DNA of 64,000 nt from ZC4RG30 sp963812195 (GCA_963812195.1 CAWEUI010000013.1:310001-374000); one strand, 5' to 3'. Counted from the first letter of the stretch, positions 19,243-28,461 are shown. Notes: generated from the sequence alone by a model not told the origin. Numbers and translations: made by a program.

Positions 19243-20572
19243 GATCCTCGCGCAACGTGCGGCTCGCCAGCACGTAGAACACCGCCGCCACGGCGTAGGC
19301 CAGCACGCACAGCGTCAGGGCGCCGATCAGTCCGGAGCGGGCGGCATCGCCACAGGCGGCGGCCAGGCCCGGCGCCACCGAGCCCGGGTGGCACAGTTGG
19401 AGATAGCCGGGCCGGCCCAGCGCGCCGGCGGCGATCCGGTCGCTGGCGAAACCGACGAAAGTCGGTCCGAGCCCTGCGCCGGCCAGCGCGTAAATCATTG
19501 CGAACACCGCGGTGGCAGAGGAGCGCATGTTGACCGGCGTCAGATTCTGGATCAGTCCGACGGTAGGGCCGTAGTGAATCATTGCGCCAAGACAGCCCAG
19601 CGCGATCAACGCCACGGCCACAGGCAATGCCGTGCTGCGGAAGCCGATGACGAAACACGCGGTGGTCAGGATCAGGGCCACGGCCGGCGCCGTGACCCAC
19701 CAGCGCGGATCACGCGCCGCGGCGCGGTCGGTGCCGAACGCGCCGAGCACCAGTCCGACCGCCAGCGAGGCGCCGGATACGATGCCGAACAGGGCACCGG
19801 CGCTGCTCACCGGCATGTGGAAGCTGCGTACGAAGTACAGCACCATGAACTGCGCCACGCCCTGGATGCCGATCGCGCACACCGATCCGCCGATGATGAC
19901 CCAGCGCAGGCTGGGCACCGTCCACAGGTGTCGCAGTGTGGCGCGCAGGGGCGCCGGCGCATTCGGCGGGGCGCCATCGACCAGTCCGCGTGGCGGCTCG
20001 GTCAGTCCGAGCCGGGCAGTGAGCGCGACCAGCAGACCCGGTATGCCGAAGCCGTAGAACACCGCGCGCCATCCCCAGCGCTCGGCGATCACGCCGGCCA
20101 GCAGCGCGCCGATCATGGCGCCGATCGGCAATCCGAGCATGATCAGGGACATGGCGCTGGCGCGCCGCCGGCGCGCAAACAGATCGGCGACCAGCGAGCC
20201 GGTGGGTGCCGTGAAACCCGCCTCGCCCAGGCCCACGCCGACCCGCGCCAGCAGCATCTGCGCGAAGTTGGCTGCCATGCCGGTCAGTACCGTGGCGGCC
20301 GACCACAAGGCCGTTGCCAGCGCGATGATGCCTACCCGGCTGCGGCGTTCGGCCAGCCAGCCGATCGGCAGCCCGAGCCCGCCGTACAGCAATGCGAATG
20401 CCAGGCCCTGCAGCATGCCGATCTGGAAATCCGACAGCCCGAGGTCCACGCGGATCAGCGGCACCAGGACCGACAGCACGGTGCGGTCGGCCAGATTGAA
20501 GAAACACACCAGGAACAGGATGGCGATGAACCGCGCCCTGTAGCCGGTCGTGAGCAACGAATGCTCCGGCAC
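19229..20572 (-). CDS. MFS transporter, spinster-like group
   Basis: A 447-residue inner-membrane carrier with about 12 hydrophobic spans. The MFS loop-2/3 signature is seen as 'GWLAERRSRVGIIA', and 'DRTVLSVLVPLIRVDLGLSDFQIG' in TM1-2 is typical of the spinster-like group common beside catabolic genes. The start codon is GTG (20572), preceded by AAGGGGG. As the only transporter in the cluster it probably imports the substrate or exports an intermediate, which is inferred from position. Confidence 0.85.
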   Translation of the reverse strand: MPEHSLLTTGYRARFIAILFLVCFFNLADRTVLSVLVPLIRVDLGLSDFQIGMLQGLAFALLYGGLGLPIGWLAERRSRVGIIALATALWSAATVLTGMAANFAQMLLARVGVGLGEAGFTAPTGSLVADLFARRRRASAMSLIMLGLPIGAMIGALLAGVIAERWGWRAVFYGFGIPGLLVALTARLGLTEPPRGLVDGAPPNAPAPLRATLRHLWTVPSLRWVIIGGSVCAIGIQGVAQFMVLYFVRSFHMPVSSAGALFGIVSGASLAVGLVLGAFGTDRAAARDPRWWVTAPAVALILTTACFVIGFRSTALPVAVALIALGCLGAMIHYGPTVGLIQNLTPVNMRSSATAVFAMIYALAGAGLGPTFVGFASDRIAAGALGRPGYLQLCHPGSVAPGLAAACGDAARSGLIGALTLCVLAYAVAAVFYVLASRTLREDLKPR

Positions 20573-20687
20573 GTTCCCCCTTCATCGCGGGCCGTTGCCG
20601 GCCGCTGTCGTTTTGGATATCGGCAAATGCGATGCCGGCCAGAGTAGGCCACATGCCCCGTGGGGGGTCAATGCGGTGGGCCGGCAG

Positions 20688-21908
20688 TCAGCGCTTCCAG
20701 GTGAAGATCGACGAGGCCGTGAAGTTCCACAGTGCGCCAACTGTGGCGCCGGCAATGCCGGCCACCCACCAGCGTTGGGTCGAGTAGACCAGGTCGGCGA
20801 AGCCGATGTTGGCCAGGGCGCCCAGCCCGCAGATCATGTAGAAGGTGGCCAGTCCGCGCAGGATGGCCGCGCCGTGCAGGCGCCGGTCGCGGTAGGTGAA
20901 TGCGTTGTTGAGAAAGAAGTTCAGGGTCATCGCAATGATGACCGCGGATGTCTGCGCTGCGATGAAAGTGGTGCCGAAGCGCAGCAGCAGCACGTTCAGG
21001 ATGGAAAGGTGCACGATCAGGCCGAACCCGCCGACGCTCAGAAACATGAGCAGCCGGATCGGCAGCACGCGGCCGATACGTTTGTCGATGAGCATGGCCA
21101 GGAACTGCAGGGCAACGGCACTGTCGAGTTTGCTGGTGCCGGCATGCCGCGTGCGGAAACGGTAGGGCAGTTCGACCACGCGCAGGGGTTCGGGCGTGGA
21201 TGCGAGCAGATCCAGCAGGATCTTGAAGCCGGTTCCCGAGAGGCGCGGCAATGCGGCCTGCAGGCTGCTCTGGCGCACCACGAAGAAGCCGCTCATGGGA
21301 TCGCTGAGACGCGTTCCGATGACGGTCGCGGCCATTCTGGTGGCCATCCGGCTGATGAACGAGCGGCGCTTGTCGAAGTCACCGACCGAGCCGCCCGGCG
21401 CATAGCGGGTTCCCACGGCGACATCTGCGGTGTCATGGGAAACCGCCTCGAACAGGCGTGGCAGGAGCGACTCGTCATGCTGGCCGTCGGCATCCATCAC
21501 CGCGACGATCGGGGCCGTGGTCGCCATGGCTCCCTCGGTGACCGCCGAGGACAGGCCGCGGCGGCCCAGGCGCCTGATCAGCCGGATCGAGTGATCGCTG
21601 CGGCCGATCTCGGCGATCAACTCCGGCGTACCGTCGCTGGAGTTGTCATCGACGAAGATCACTTCATGGGCGATTCCCGCCAAAGCGGTACGCAGGCCGG
21701 CCAGCAGCGGGGTGATGTTGTCGCGCTCGTTGAGAGTCGGAATGACGACCGCCAGCTCCAGCACCGGCTCGGCCTGTCCGGATTGCGGCGTCGCGGCCCG
21801 GAGCGGGACCACTGCCGACGGCTCGGGCAGGGCCTGCGGCGCCTGCCGCAGGGCGGATGTCGGCTCGCCAAAACCCTCACGCCGGGCACCGGTAACATTG
21901 CTGTGCAT
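20688..21908 (-). CDS. GT2 glycosyltransferase fused to a GtrA-like membrane domain
   Basis: A 406-residue protein. Residues about 50-270 are a dolichol-phosphate-mannose-synthase-like GT-A domain with 'LAVVIPTLNERDNI', 'IFVDDNSSDGT' and the metal site 'VMDADGQHD'. From about 285 a GtrA domain of four TM helices follows ('RLLMFLSVGGFGLIVHL' onward). Such fusions make polyprenyl-phosphate sugar and help move it across the membrane for glycan or lipid A modification. The first 45 residues are low-complexity. ATG 21908 has GAGGTG seven bases upstream. The ArnT-like transferase lies divergently and is the natural acceptor-side partner. Confidence 0.85.
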   Translation of the reverse strand: MHSNVTGARREGFGEPTSALRQAPQALPEPSAVVPLRAATPQSGQAEPVLELAVVIPTLNERDNITPLLAGLRTALAGIAHEVIFVDDNSSDGTPELIAEIGRSDHSIRLIRRLGRRGLSSAVTEGAMATTAPIVAVMDADGQHDESLLPRLFEAVSHDTADVAVGTRYAPGGSVGDFDKRRSFISRMATRMAATVIGTRLSDPMSGFFVVRQSSLQAALPRLSGTGFKILLDLLASTPEPLRVVELPYRFRTRHAGTSKLDSAVALQFLAMLIDKRIGRVLPIRLLMFLSVGGFGLIVHLSILNVLLLRFGTTFIAAQTSAVIIAMTLNFFLNNAFTYRDRRLHGAAILRGLATFYMICGLGALANIGFADLVYSTQRWWVAGIAGATVGALWNFTASSIFTWKR

Positions 21909-22073
21909 CGTCGTGCACCTCGAGAATGCTGCGTTCGAGCAGCCAGATATCCCCTAAGACGCCAACCAGGCCGGGTAGACCACAGTGCGAAAAAGGAGTT
22001 TCTTTGCCCGGGCTGCGGCCGGGGACAATTGCCTACGTCTACTACTGTCCGGAGTAATGGGTCCGGTTGGTGA

Positions 22074-23634
22074 ATGCCGAATCTGATGGAGACGTTTCTG
22101 GGGCCCGTGCGCGGCCATGATTCCGGCCGGCAGCGCCGGCTGTGGACCGTGGCCTTCCTGGCCCTGCTGGCCATTGCGACCCGGGTCCTGATCTTCGGCG
22201 ACCCGCTGGCTGATTCCGACGAGGGCTACTACCTGCTGGTCGGGCAGCGGATGCTGCATGGCGCGCTGCCCTACGTGGACATCTGGGACCGCAAGCCGGT
22301 GGGATTGTTCGTCCTGTACGCCGGCATGCGCCTGCTTGGCGGTGATGGAGTCCTCGCCTACCAGGTCGTCGGCACCGTCTTTGCATTCCTCACCGCTGTG
22401 CTGGTGGCGCGGCTGGCCGGGCGCTTCTCCAGTGCCTTCGGTGCGGCCGCGGCCGGGGCCGCCTATCTGCTGTGGCTGCCGCTGTGTTCGGCCGCGGGCG
22501 GCCAGGCCGAGCTGTTTGGCAACCTTCCGGTGATGGCAGCGGCCCTGATCACGTTGTATGGGCTGGAGCATGAAGAGGTTGCGCGCGGCTGGTGGGGCGG
22601 GGTGCTCGCCATGCTGCTGGCGGGTCTGGCCATGCAGATCAAGTACGACGCGCTGTTTGCAGGCGTGATGCTGGGGTGTTGCTGGCTGTATGCGGCCTGG
22701 CGAGCGGGGCGAGGAGTGGCGCTGCTGCCGCTTGCCATGCTGTGGATCCTGGCCGCGCTGCTGCCCACGCTGCTGGCAATGGCGTACTACGCCGCGCATG
22801 GCCACTTTCAGGAGTTCTTCTATGCCAACTTCGTGTCGGTCCTGCAGCGCAGAGCGCCGCCGCTGCTGCGGCAGTTGCCCGCTCTGGGGACCCTGCTGCT
22901 GATTCTCGCGCCCCTGCTCGCGTACGTCCGACCGCGTGCCACTGTCGACGCTGCGGGCCGCACGGCCTTTGCATTCACGCTCGCATGGCTCGCCGTCGCG
23001 ATGGCCGGGCTGATTGCCTATCGCAACTACTTCGAGCAGTTCCTGCTGCCGGTGCTGATGCCGGCCAGCGCCGCGGCGGCCGTTGGCTTTGGCAGGATTT
23101 CCCGCAAGCACACGCTCATGGTGCTCGGCGTGATCCTCATCCTCGGGCAGAGCGCCCTGTGGATCACCCACAAGGTGCATGGCTCGCGCGCCGAAGCGCA
23201 GAAGATCCTCGCGGCAGTCGAATCCACACGGCTGCCTGTACATCTACAGCGGGGTGGCGGCGCTGTACCGGATGGCGGGCGCCTGCATTCCCACGCGGTA
23301 TGCCTTTCCGAGCCTGCTGTCCCGGGCCCGCGAGAACGGCGCGATCGGGGTGGATCAGGTGCAGGAGGTGGAGCGGATCATGCGATCGCGGCCGGGCACG
23401 GTGATCGTGCGCTCACCCTATGATGGCGAGAACTGGCATGCCCGTGCCGTGGTACTGCGCCACGTACGGCGCAGTTACCATCTGGTGCTGCGCGAGCAGC
23501 TGGGTTGGCGGACGGTCAGCGTATACCGCCTGGGCGAGCCTGCCCGCAGCCGGGGGCGGGCCCCGTTACCCGCCGGCAACGCCGCCAGCAGCGCCCCGGG
23601 GCCCTTGAACCCTGGCCGTGCCGGCCGCAGGTAG
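22074..23634 (+). CDS. ArnT/GT39-like membrane glycosyltransferase (one frameshift)
   Basis: A polytopic transferase using polyprenyl-phosphate sugars. The first periplasmic loop has the family's acidic motif 'DSDEGYYLLVGQRMLHG' followed by 'PYVDIWDRKPVG'. About ten hydrophobic spans follow to residue 380. The frame shifts by one base near 23230, where 'VESTRLPVH' switches to 'SNPHGCLYIYSGVAALYRM'; the downstream part up to TAG 23632-23634 forms the soluble C-terminal domain. The joined length is about 519 residues. Start 22074 lacks a clear ribosome site, so the true start is not certain. The target glycan or lipid is unknown. Confidence 0.75.
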
Positions 23635-23642
23635 CAGTGAGT

Positions 23643-23648
23643 TAGGAT
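23643..23648 (+). promoter_or_regulatory. -10 element (TAGGAT) of tldD, leaderless layout
   Basis: TAGGAT lies exactly 7 nt before ATG 23656, with no Shine-Dalgarno site between them, so the mRNA is predicted to start at or beside the ATG. The upstream transferase gene ends only 9 bp before it. Confidence 0.5.
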
Positions 23649-23655
23649 TCAACCC

Positions 23656-25113
23656 ATGAACACGTCACCGGACAACCTCGCCCTCGCGCGACAAGCCATC
23701 CTCGTACCCGGCGGTCTGGACGAGGGCCGGCTGGACCGTACGCTCGGTCTGGTGATGGACCACGCCATCGACGCCGCGGACCTGTATTTCCAGGTTTCGC
23801 GCGAGGAGTCCTGGGGGCTCGAGGACGGCAATGTCAAGGAGGGCAGCTACAGCATCGAGCAGGGCGTCGGGCGTGCGGGCCTTGCCGGCGAGAAGACCGG
23901 CTTCGCCTACTCCGATGAGATTCAGCCGACCGCGCTGGACGAGACCGCGCGCCGCGCGCGCCATCGCCAGGCAGGCGCCGGGCAAGCGGCATGCAGGCCT
24001 GGCGGCGCATCGGCGACGCCGCTGCTGTACAGCCGGTCGATCCGCTCGCCGAGCCTGGCCGACGCGGAGAAGATCGCCCTGCTCGAACGGGTCGATCGCG
24101 AGACGCGCGCGCATGGATCCGCGGGTGGAGCAGGTCATCGCCAGTTGTCACGCGCGTGCACGAGGTCGTGCTGGTGGCGAGCAGCGACGGCACGCTGGCC
24201 GCCGACATGCGGCCGCTGGTGCGCTTCAACGTCACGGTGATCGTGGAGCAGGACGGCCGGCGCGAGCGCGGTTACGCCGGCGGCGGGCGGCCGCTACGAC
24301 ATGGCCGAGCTGGCAGCCGGCGAGCGGCCGCTGCAGCTGGCGCGCGAGGCGGTGCGCCAGGCGCTGGTCAACCTCGAGGCCGTAGCCGGCGCCGGCCGGC
24401 CAGATGCCGGTGGTGCTGGGGCCGGGCTGGCCGGGCATCCTGCTGCACGAGGCGATCGGCCATGGCCTGGAAGGGGATTTCAACCGCAAGGGCACGCTCG
24501 GCCTTCGCGGGGCGCATGGGCGAGCGGGTCGCCTCGCCCGCGTGCACCGTGGTGGACGACGGCACGCTGGCCGACCGGCGCGGGTCGCTCAACGTCGATG
24601 ACGAGGGCACGCCCACGCAGTGCACGACGCTGATCGAGAACGGCATGCTGAAGGGCTACATGCAGGACAAGCTCAATGCCCGGCTGATGGGCACGCCGAT
24701 CCGACCGGCAACGGCCGGCGCGAGTCCTTCGCCCACATGACCATGCCGCGCATGACGAACACCTACATGCGTCGCCGGGCCGCATGATCCCGGCGGAGAT
24801 CATCGCCTCGGTGCAGCGCGGCCTGTACGCGGTGAATTTCGGCGGTGGCCAGGTGGACATCACGTCCGGCAAGTTCGTGTTCTCCGCCAGCGAGGCCTAC
24901 CTGATCGAGAATGGCCGGATCACACGGCCGATCAAGGGCGCGACGCTGATCGGCAACGGCCCTGACGTGCTGACGCGCGTGTCGATGGTCGGCAACGATC
25001 TGGAACTCGACGATGGCATCGGCGTCTGCGGCAAGGAGGGTCAGAGCGTGCCGGTGGGCGTGGGCCAGCCGACCCTCAGGATCGACGAGATGACCGTGGG
25101 CGGGACGAACTGA
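23656..25113 (+). CDS. tldD: TldD metalloprotease subunit (at least six frameshifts)
   Basis: TldD is the zinc-bearing half of the TldD/TldE (PmbA) protease that processes small modified peptides and CcdA-type antitoxins. Family segments can be followed through all three frames in the right order: 'AADLYFQVSREESWGLEDG', 'VHEVVLVASSDGTLAADMRP', the zinc motif HEAIGH near 24450, 'TVVDDGTLADRRGSLNVDDE' and the C-terminal 'AVNFGGGQVDITSGKFVFSA'. Single-base shifts fall near 23950, 23985, 24130, 24290, 24395, 24495 and 24750. The overall span equals the normal length of about 480 codons, so this is one intact gene read through base errors. The partner pmbA is at 28462. Confidence 0.9.
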
Positions 25114-25126
25114 GCCGGAAGATGCC

Positions 25127-25146
25127 GGGGCGTGTCGACACGCCCC
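25127..25146. terminator. Perfect hairpin between tldD and the FHA gene
   Basis: GGGGCGTG and CACGCCCC form an 8-bp perfect stem around a TCGA loop, centred between the convergent tldD and FHA stops. It could end transcription from both sides, although neither flank has more than a short T-run. Confidence 0.5.
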
Positions 25147-25148
25147 CG

Positions 25149-25730
25149 CTAGAGTGCGCCTTTTTCGTCCTGTTGAACCGAAGTCTCGGCGCCGGTTTGC
25201 TCGTCTGAAGTCTCATCCGGCAGGGGCAGTGCCCGGTGAGTGTCGGTGCGGCTGGCTTTGTCATTGCCGCGTTCGTCGATGTAGATCAGGTCGTGGCGGC
25301 CGATGGTGACCACGTCGCCGTCATTGAGGTTGTGGCTGCGCACGCGCCGGGACTTCACCGTGATGCCATTGGTGCTGTTGAGGTCCTCCACCACGCAGGA
25401 TTCCGCCTTGGTGATGATCTGGCAGTGATGGCGGCTCACGAAGCGGCTGTCGATCTGCAGGTCGTTTTCGGGCGTGCGCCCGATGATCGTGCGGCCCTCC
25501 CGCAGCGGCAGCTCGCCGATGGTTCTGCCGTCGGCCACGACCACCAGCTTGGCAAGCGGTGGTGCCCGGGGCGTGTCCTGGGTGGACTCCCAGTTCTCAT
25601 CGGCGCGGCCCGTGCCGGCCGGTGTGTGCGGCACGATCGCGGGTACGATTGCGCCGCAGTGTCGTGCCGCGCGAGGTCCGGCCGTGGCGCACCTCGCCAC
25701 GCGCGGCATATTCGCTCCAGCGCAGCTCAC
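25149..25730 (-). CDS. FHA-domain protein, probably the C-terminal part of the adjacent ATPase
   Basis: A complete FHA phosphothreonine-binding domain: 'GRTIIGRTPENDLQIDSRFVSRHHCQI', then 'EDLNSTNGITVKSRRV' and 'LNDGDVVTIGRHDLIYID', with a short acidic tail. The nominal N-terminus (MSCAGANMPRV...) has no family character and overlaps the ATPase gene by 134 bp in another frame, and no good start precedes the domain. Related proteins are known in which an ExeA-like ATPase runs straight into such an FHA domain, so one lost base near 25630-25660 could have split a single gene. Confidence 0.75.
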   Translation of the reverse strand: MSCAGANMPRVARCATAGPRAARHCGAIVPAIVPHTPAGTGRADENWESTQDTPRAPPLAKLVVVADGRTIGELPLREGRTIIGRTPENDLQIDSRFVSRHHCQIITKAESCVVEDLNSTNGITVKSRRVRSHNLNDGDVVTIGRHDLIYIDERGNDKASRTDTHRALPLPDETSDEQTGAETSVQQDEKGAL

Positions 25731-26526
25731 CGATCGCGGCTTCGATGTCCTCCAGCAGCACGTGATCGCGCTCGCTGGTGAAGGCCGCCATCATCGCGGT
25801 GTCGCACAGTGTGTTGATCAGGCGCGGTACTCCGCCCGTGTAGCGGTAGATCTGCGGGTAGCAGTCCTCCGCGAAGATCTGGCGGCCATGGGAGCCGGCC
25901 ACCTCCAGGCGATGCAGCACATAGGAGCGCAGGTCATCCTGGCTGAGCGCCGTCAGGTGAAAGCGCAGGCGCACGCGCTGTGCCAGCTGCACAAGCTCCG
26001 GTGAGTCGAGCTTGGCGCTGAGTTCCGGCTGTCCGGCCAGGATGATGCGCAGCACCTTTTCCTTGGTCGTCTCGATGCCGGACAGCAGGCGGATCTCCTC
26101 CAGAGTCTCCTGCGACAGGTTCTGGGCTTCGTCGACGATCAGCAGCACCTTGCGCCCGGCGGCGTACTGCTCGATCAGGAAGTTGTTCAAGGTGGCCAGC
26201 AGTTCGGCCTTCTTCATCTTGAAGGGCTTGAAGCCGAACTGCACGAGCACGATCTGCAGGAACTCGAGCGCCGAAATCTGCGTCTGGTTGACCTGCGCCA
26301 CCACCACGTCCTTCTCCAGTTCGCGCAGGAAGGTTTCGATCAGCGTGGTCTTGCCGGACCCGATCTCGCCAGTGATGATCACGAAGCCATCGGTGAACCA
26401 GACCGTGGACTCCATGTACGCCTTGGCGCGCGAGTGGTCTTTCGACAGGAACAGGAATTCCGGATCCGGGCTGAGCCGGAACGGCAGTTCCCTTAGCTTG
26501 AACGACTCCGTGTACATGGGCTCCAT
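25597..26526 (-). CDS. ExeA/GspA-like AAA ATPase
   Basis: The start is ATG 26526 or 26517. Walker A GEIGSGKTT is at 53-61 and Walker B VLLIVDEAQ ends at residue 135, followed by the sensor region 'RIILAGQPELSAKLDSPEL' and the arginine-bearing 'LAQRVRLRFHLTALS'. 'YRYTGGVPRLINTLCD' completes the AAA lid. The opening 'FKLRELPFRLSPDPEFLFLS' is the ExeA/GspA hallmark; such ATPases work with secretion or polysaccharide-export machines. No secretion genes are present here. The last 30 codons are Arg-rich and non-family-like, consistent with a frameshift before the FHA module. Confidence 0.85.
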   Translation of the reverse strand: MEPMYTESFKLRELPFRLSPDPEFLFLSKDHSRAKAYMESTVWFTDGFVIITGEIGSGKTTLIETFLRELEKDVVVAQVNQTQISALEFLQIVLVQFGFKPFKMKKAELLATLNNFLIEQYAAGRKVLLIVDEAQNLSQETLEEIRLLSGIETTKEKVLRIILAGQPELSAKLDSPELVQLAQRVRLRFHLTALSQDDLRSYVLHRLEVAGSHGRQIFAEDCYPQIYRYTGGVPRLINTLCDTAMMAAFTSERDHVLLEDIEAAIGELRWSEYAARGEVRHGRTSRGTTLRRNRTRDRAAHTGRHGPRR

Positions 26527-26538
26527 GTGACTGCTGGT

Positions 26539-27632
26539 TCAGATCTTACGGGATTCGATCTGGCGCAGCAGGCGCAAGGCCCGCTGTTCGGCCCTTCTGG
26601 CTGTGGATTCGACGATGGTAACGTGTCCGAGCTTGCGACCCGGGCGTGCTGCCTTGCCATAATCGTGCAGATGCAGGCCCGGCAGGCCCAGCAGCCGCTC
26701 CCGGGCCGGCATGCGGCTGACCAGGTTCAGCATGGCGCAGTGCCCTCGGGCTGCGGTGCTGCCCAGGGGCAGGCCGCAGACGGCCCGCACGTGATTCTCG
26801 AACTGGCTGGTTACCGCGCCCTCGATGGTCCAGTGCCCGGAGTTGTGCACGCGCGGCGCCATCTCGTTGGCCAGCAGAGCGCCGCGCCGCACGAAGAATT
26901 CGATCGCGAGTACGCCCACGTAGTCGAAGTGCTGCATGACGCGGCGCAGGGCGCGGCGCGCGCGCGCTTCCAGCCGGGCGCCTTCCAGGGCGCGCGGGTC
27001 AGGCGCAGGATGCCATCGACGTGCAGATTGCGATTCAACGGGTACATGACGAAGGCGCCGTTGCGGCCGCGCACGCCGAGCGCGGAGACCTCGTAGTCGA
27101 AGGGGACCAGCTCCTCGTACAGCAGCGGCGCGTCGCCCAGCTGCGCCCAGGCGGCATCCACGTCGGCGGACTTGCGCAGCACGAACTGGCCCTTGCCGTC
27201 GTAGCCCAGCCGGCGCGTCTTCAGCACGCCGGGCAGGCCGACCGCACCGACGGCGCGTCGCAGGTCCTGGAGCGAATCCACGGCCTGGCTGGGATTGGTG
27301 GCGATGCCCAGCCGTGCAAACAGCTGCTTCTCCAGCAGCCGGTCCTGCGCGGTGGCCAGCGCGGCGCGCGGTGGCGCGATGCTCACCTTTGATTCCAGTG
27401 CGTCCAGGGCGGCGGCCGGAACGTTCTCCCAGTCGAAGGTAACCACCTCGCAGCGGGCCGCCAGTTCGGCCAGCAGCGCCTTGTCGGTGAAACTGCCCAG
27501 CAGCGAGGGCGCCACCTGGTGCGCGGGCGTGCCCGGCTCGCGATCCAGGAACAGGAAATCCAGTCCGAGTGGATAGCCCGCCAATGCCAGCATGCGGCCG
27601 AGCTGGCCCGCGCCCAGCACGCCGATGGTCAT
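26539..27632 (-). CDS. purK: N5-carboxyaminoimidazole ribonucleotide synthase (one frameshift)
   Basis: PurK carboxylates AIR with ATP and bicarbonate in purine synthesis. It begins 'MTIGVLGAGQLGRMLALAG', has the ATP-grasp loop 'RLGYDGKGQFVL', 'LYEELVPFDYEVSALGVR' and the C-terminal catalytic segment 'NEMAPRVHNSGHWTIEG'. The frame shifts once near 26990, between 'ILRLTRAPWKA' and 'RRVMQHFDYVGVLAIEFF'. The ATG overlaps the purE stop by four bases. Confidence 0.93.
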
Positions 27633-28123
27633 GCGGCGCCGCGCGGATCCGGTTGTGCGAGTACCGCCTCGGTCTGCGCCTGCCGGAACGCGGCCAGCTT
27701 CGCCGCGACCGCCGGGTCGGCGAGCGCGACGATGGCGGCGGCAAACAATCCGGCGTTGGCCGCGCCGGCGGCGCCGATCGCGAAGGTGGCAACCGGTACG
27801 CCCTTTGGCATCTGCACGATGGAAAGCAGTGAGTCCAGTCCGCCGAGGCTCTTCGACGGCACCGGTACGCCCAGCACCGGCACGGCGGTCTTCGCCGCAG
27901 TCATGCCCGGCAGGTGCGCGGCGCCGCCGGCGCCGGCGATGATCGCTGCCAGGCCCCGCTTGCCGGCCCCGGCAGCGTAATCGAACAGCAGGTCGGGTGT
28001 TCGATGCGCCGACACCACCTTCACCTCATGCGCAATGCCGAGCTGGGTGAGCACCTCGGCCGCCGGCTGGAGCGTCTCCCAGTCCGACTTCGAACCCATG
28101 ATGATACCCACCAGCGGTTTCAT
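27629..28123 (-). CDS. purE: N5-carboxyaminoimidazole ribonucleotide mutase
   Basis: A 164-residue class I PurE that moves the carboxylate of N5-CAIR to carbon 4. 'VGIIMGSKSDW' at the start, 'VVSAHRTPD' and 'AGAGGAAHLPGMTAAKTAVPVLGVPV' are all intact. It is coupled by ATGA overlaps to darP upstream and purK downstream, an unusual darP-purE-purK operon; purC lies 4 kb away. Confidence 0.95.
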   Translation of the reverse strand: MKPLVGIIMGSKSDWETLQPAAEVLTQLGIAHEVKVVSAHRTPDLLFDYAAGAGKRGLAAIIAGAGGAAHLPGMTAAKTAVPVLGVPVPSKSLGGLDSLLSIVQMPKGVPVATFAIGAAGAANAGLFAAAIVALADPAVAAKLAAFRQAQTEAVLAQPDPRGAA

Positions 28124-28443
28124 CGGCGAAGTCTAGCACGGGCACTTTGCGCCGCCTGCCGCTCGGCCAGCGCGGCTTCCAGAGCCGCAAGATCGATATC
28201 ACGCATCAATTTGCCGATGTACTGATGCTGACGCGCGAGTGCGCCGCGACTGGTGAGCCGGCGCGCTTCGGCGATTGCGTCCAGCAGATCACCGGGGAGC
28301 GGCAGCCCGGTCAGGTCCTGCGCGCGCATCTTCACCAGCTGCTCACCCAGCTTCTGCGCCGCGTGCGCGGCTCGCTTGCGGGCGCTCTTGCTCGGCGCAG
28401 TTTGCGCCGCTTCGGCATCGGGTCCGGTGACGACGTCCTTCAT
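28120..28443 (-). CDS. darP: Short DarP/YjgA (DUF615) ribosome-assembly factor
   Basis: The N-terminal DarP core is clear: 'SKSARKRAAHAAQKLGEQLVKM', 'LPLPGDLLDAIAEARRLTSRGALARQHQYIGKLMRDID' (read in parts). DarP assists 50S maturation. The protein is only 107 residues against 160-180 in usual members: the C-terminal half is absent and the stop overlaps the purE ATG. Either this lineage has a minimal form, or joining to purE cut the gene, or an unseen indel ends it early. The ATG at 28443 has a leaderless promoter layout. Confidence 0.82.
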   Translation of the reverse strand: MKDVVTGPDAEAAQTAPSKSARKRAAHAAQKLGEQLVKMRAQDLTGLPLPGDLLDAIAEARRLTSRGALARQHQYIGKLMRDIDLAALEAALAERQAAQSARARLRR

Positions 28444-28447
28444 GGCT

Positions 28448-28457
28448 TACAATTATG
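28448..28457. promoter_or_regulatory. Overlapping divergent -10 elements of pmbA and darP
   Basis: Only 18 bp separate the divergent start codons. On + TACAAT (28448-28453) stands 8 nt before the pmbA ATG. On - CATAAT (28457-28452) stands 8 nt before the darP ATG. The two -10 boxes share two bases, neither gene has a ribosome site, and the start codons lie in inverted repeats CATGGC (28441-28446) and GCCATG (28459-28464). Confidence 0.5.
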
Positions 28458-28461
28458 GGCC

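Noticed and set aside
12865..20572. Catabolic cluster as a recent mobile island
   Set aside because: No transposase, integrase, direct repeats or tRNA were seen at the edges and codon texture looks like the neighbours. Horizontal origin cannot be supported from the window alone.
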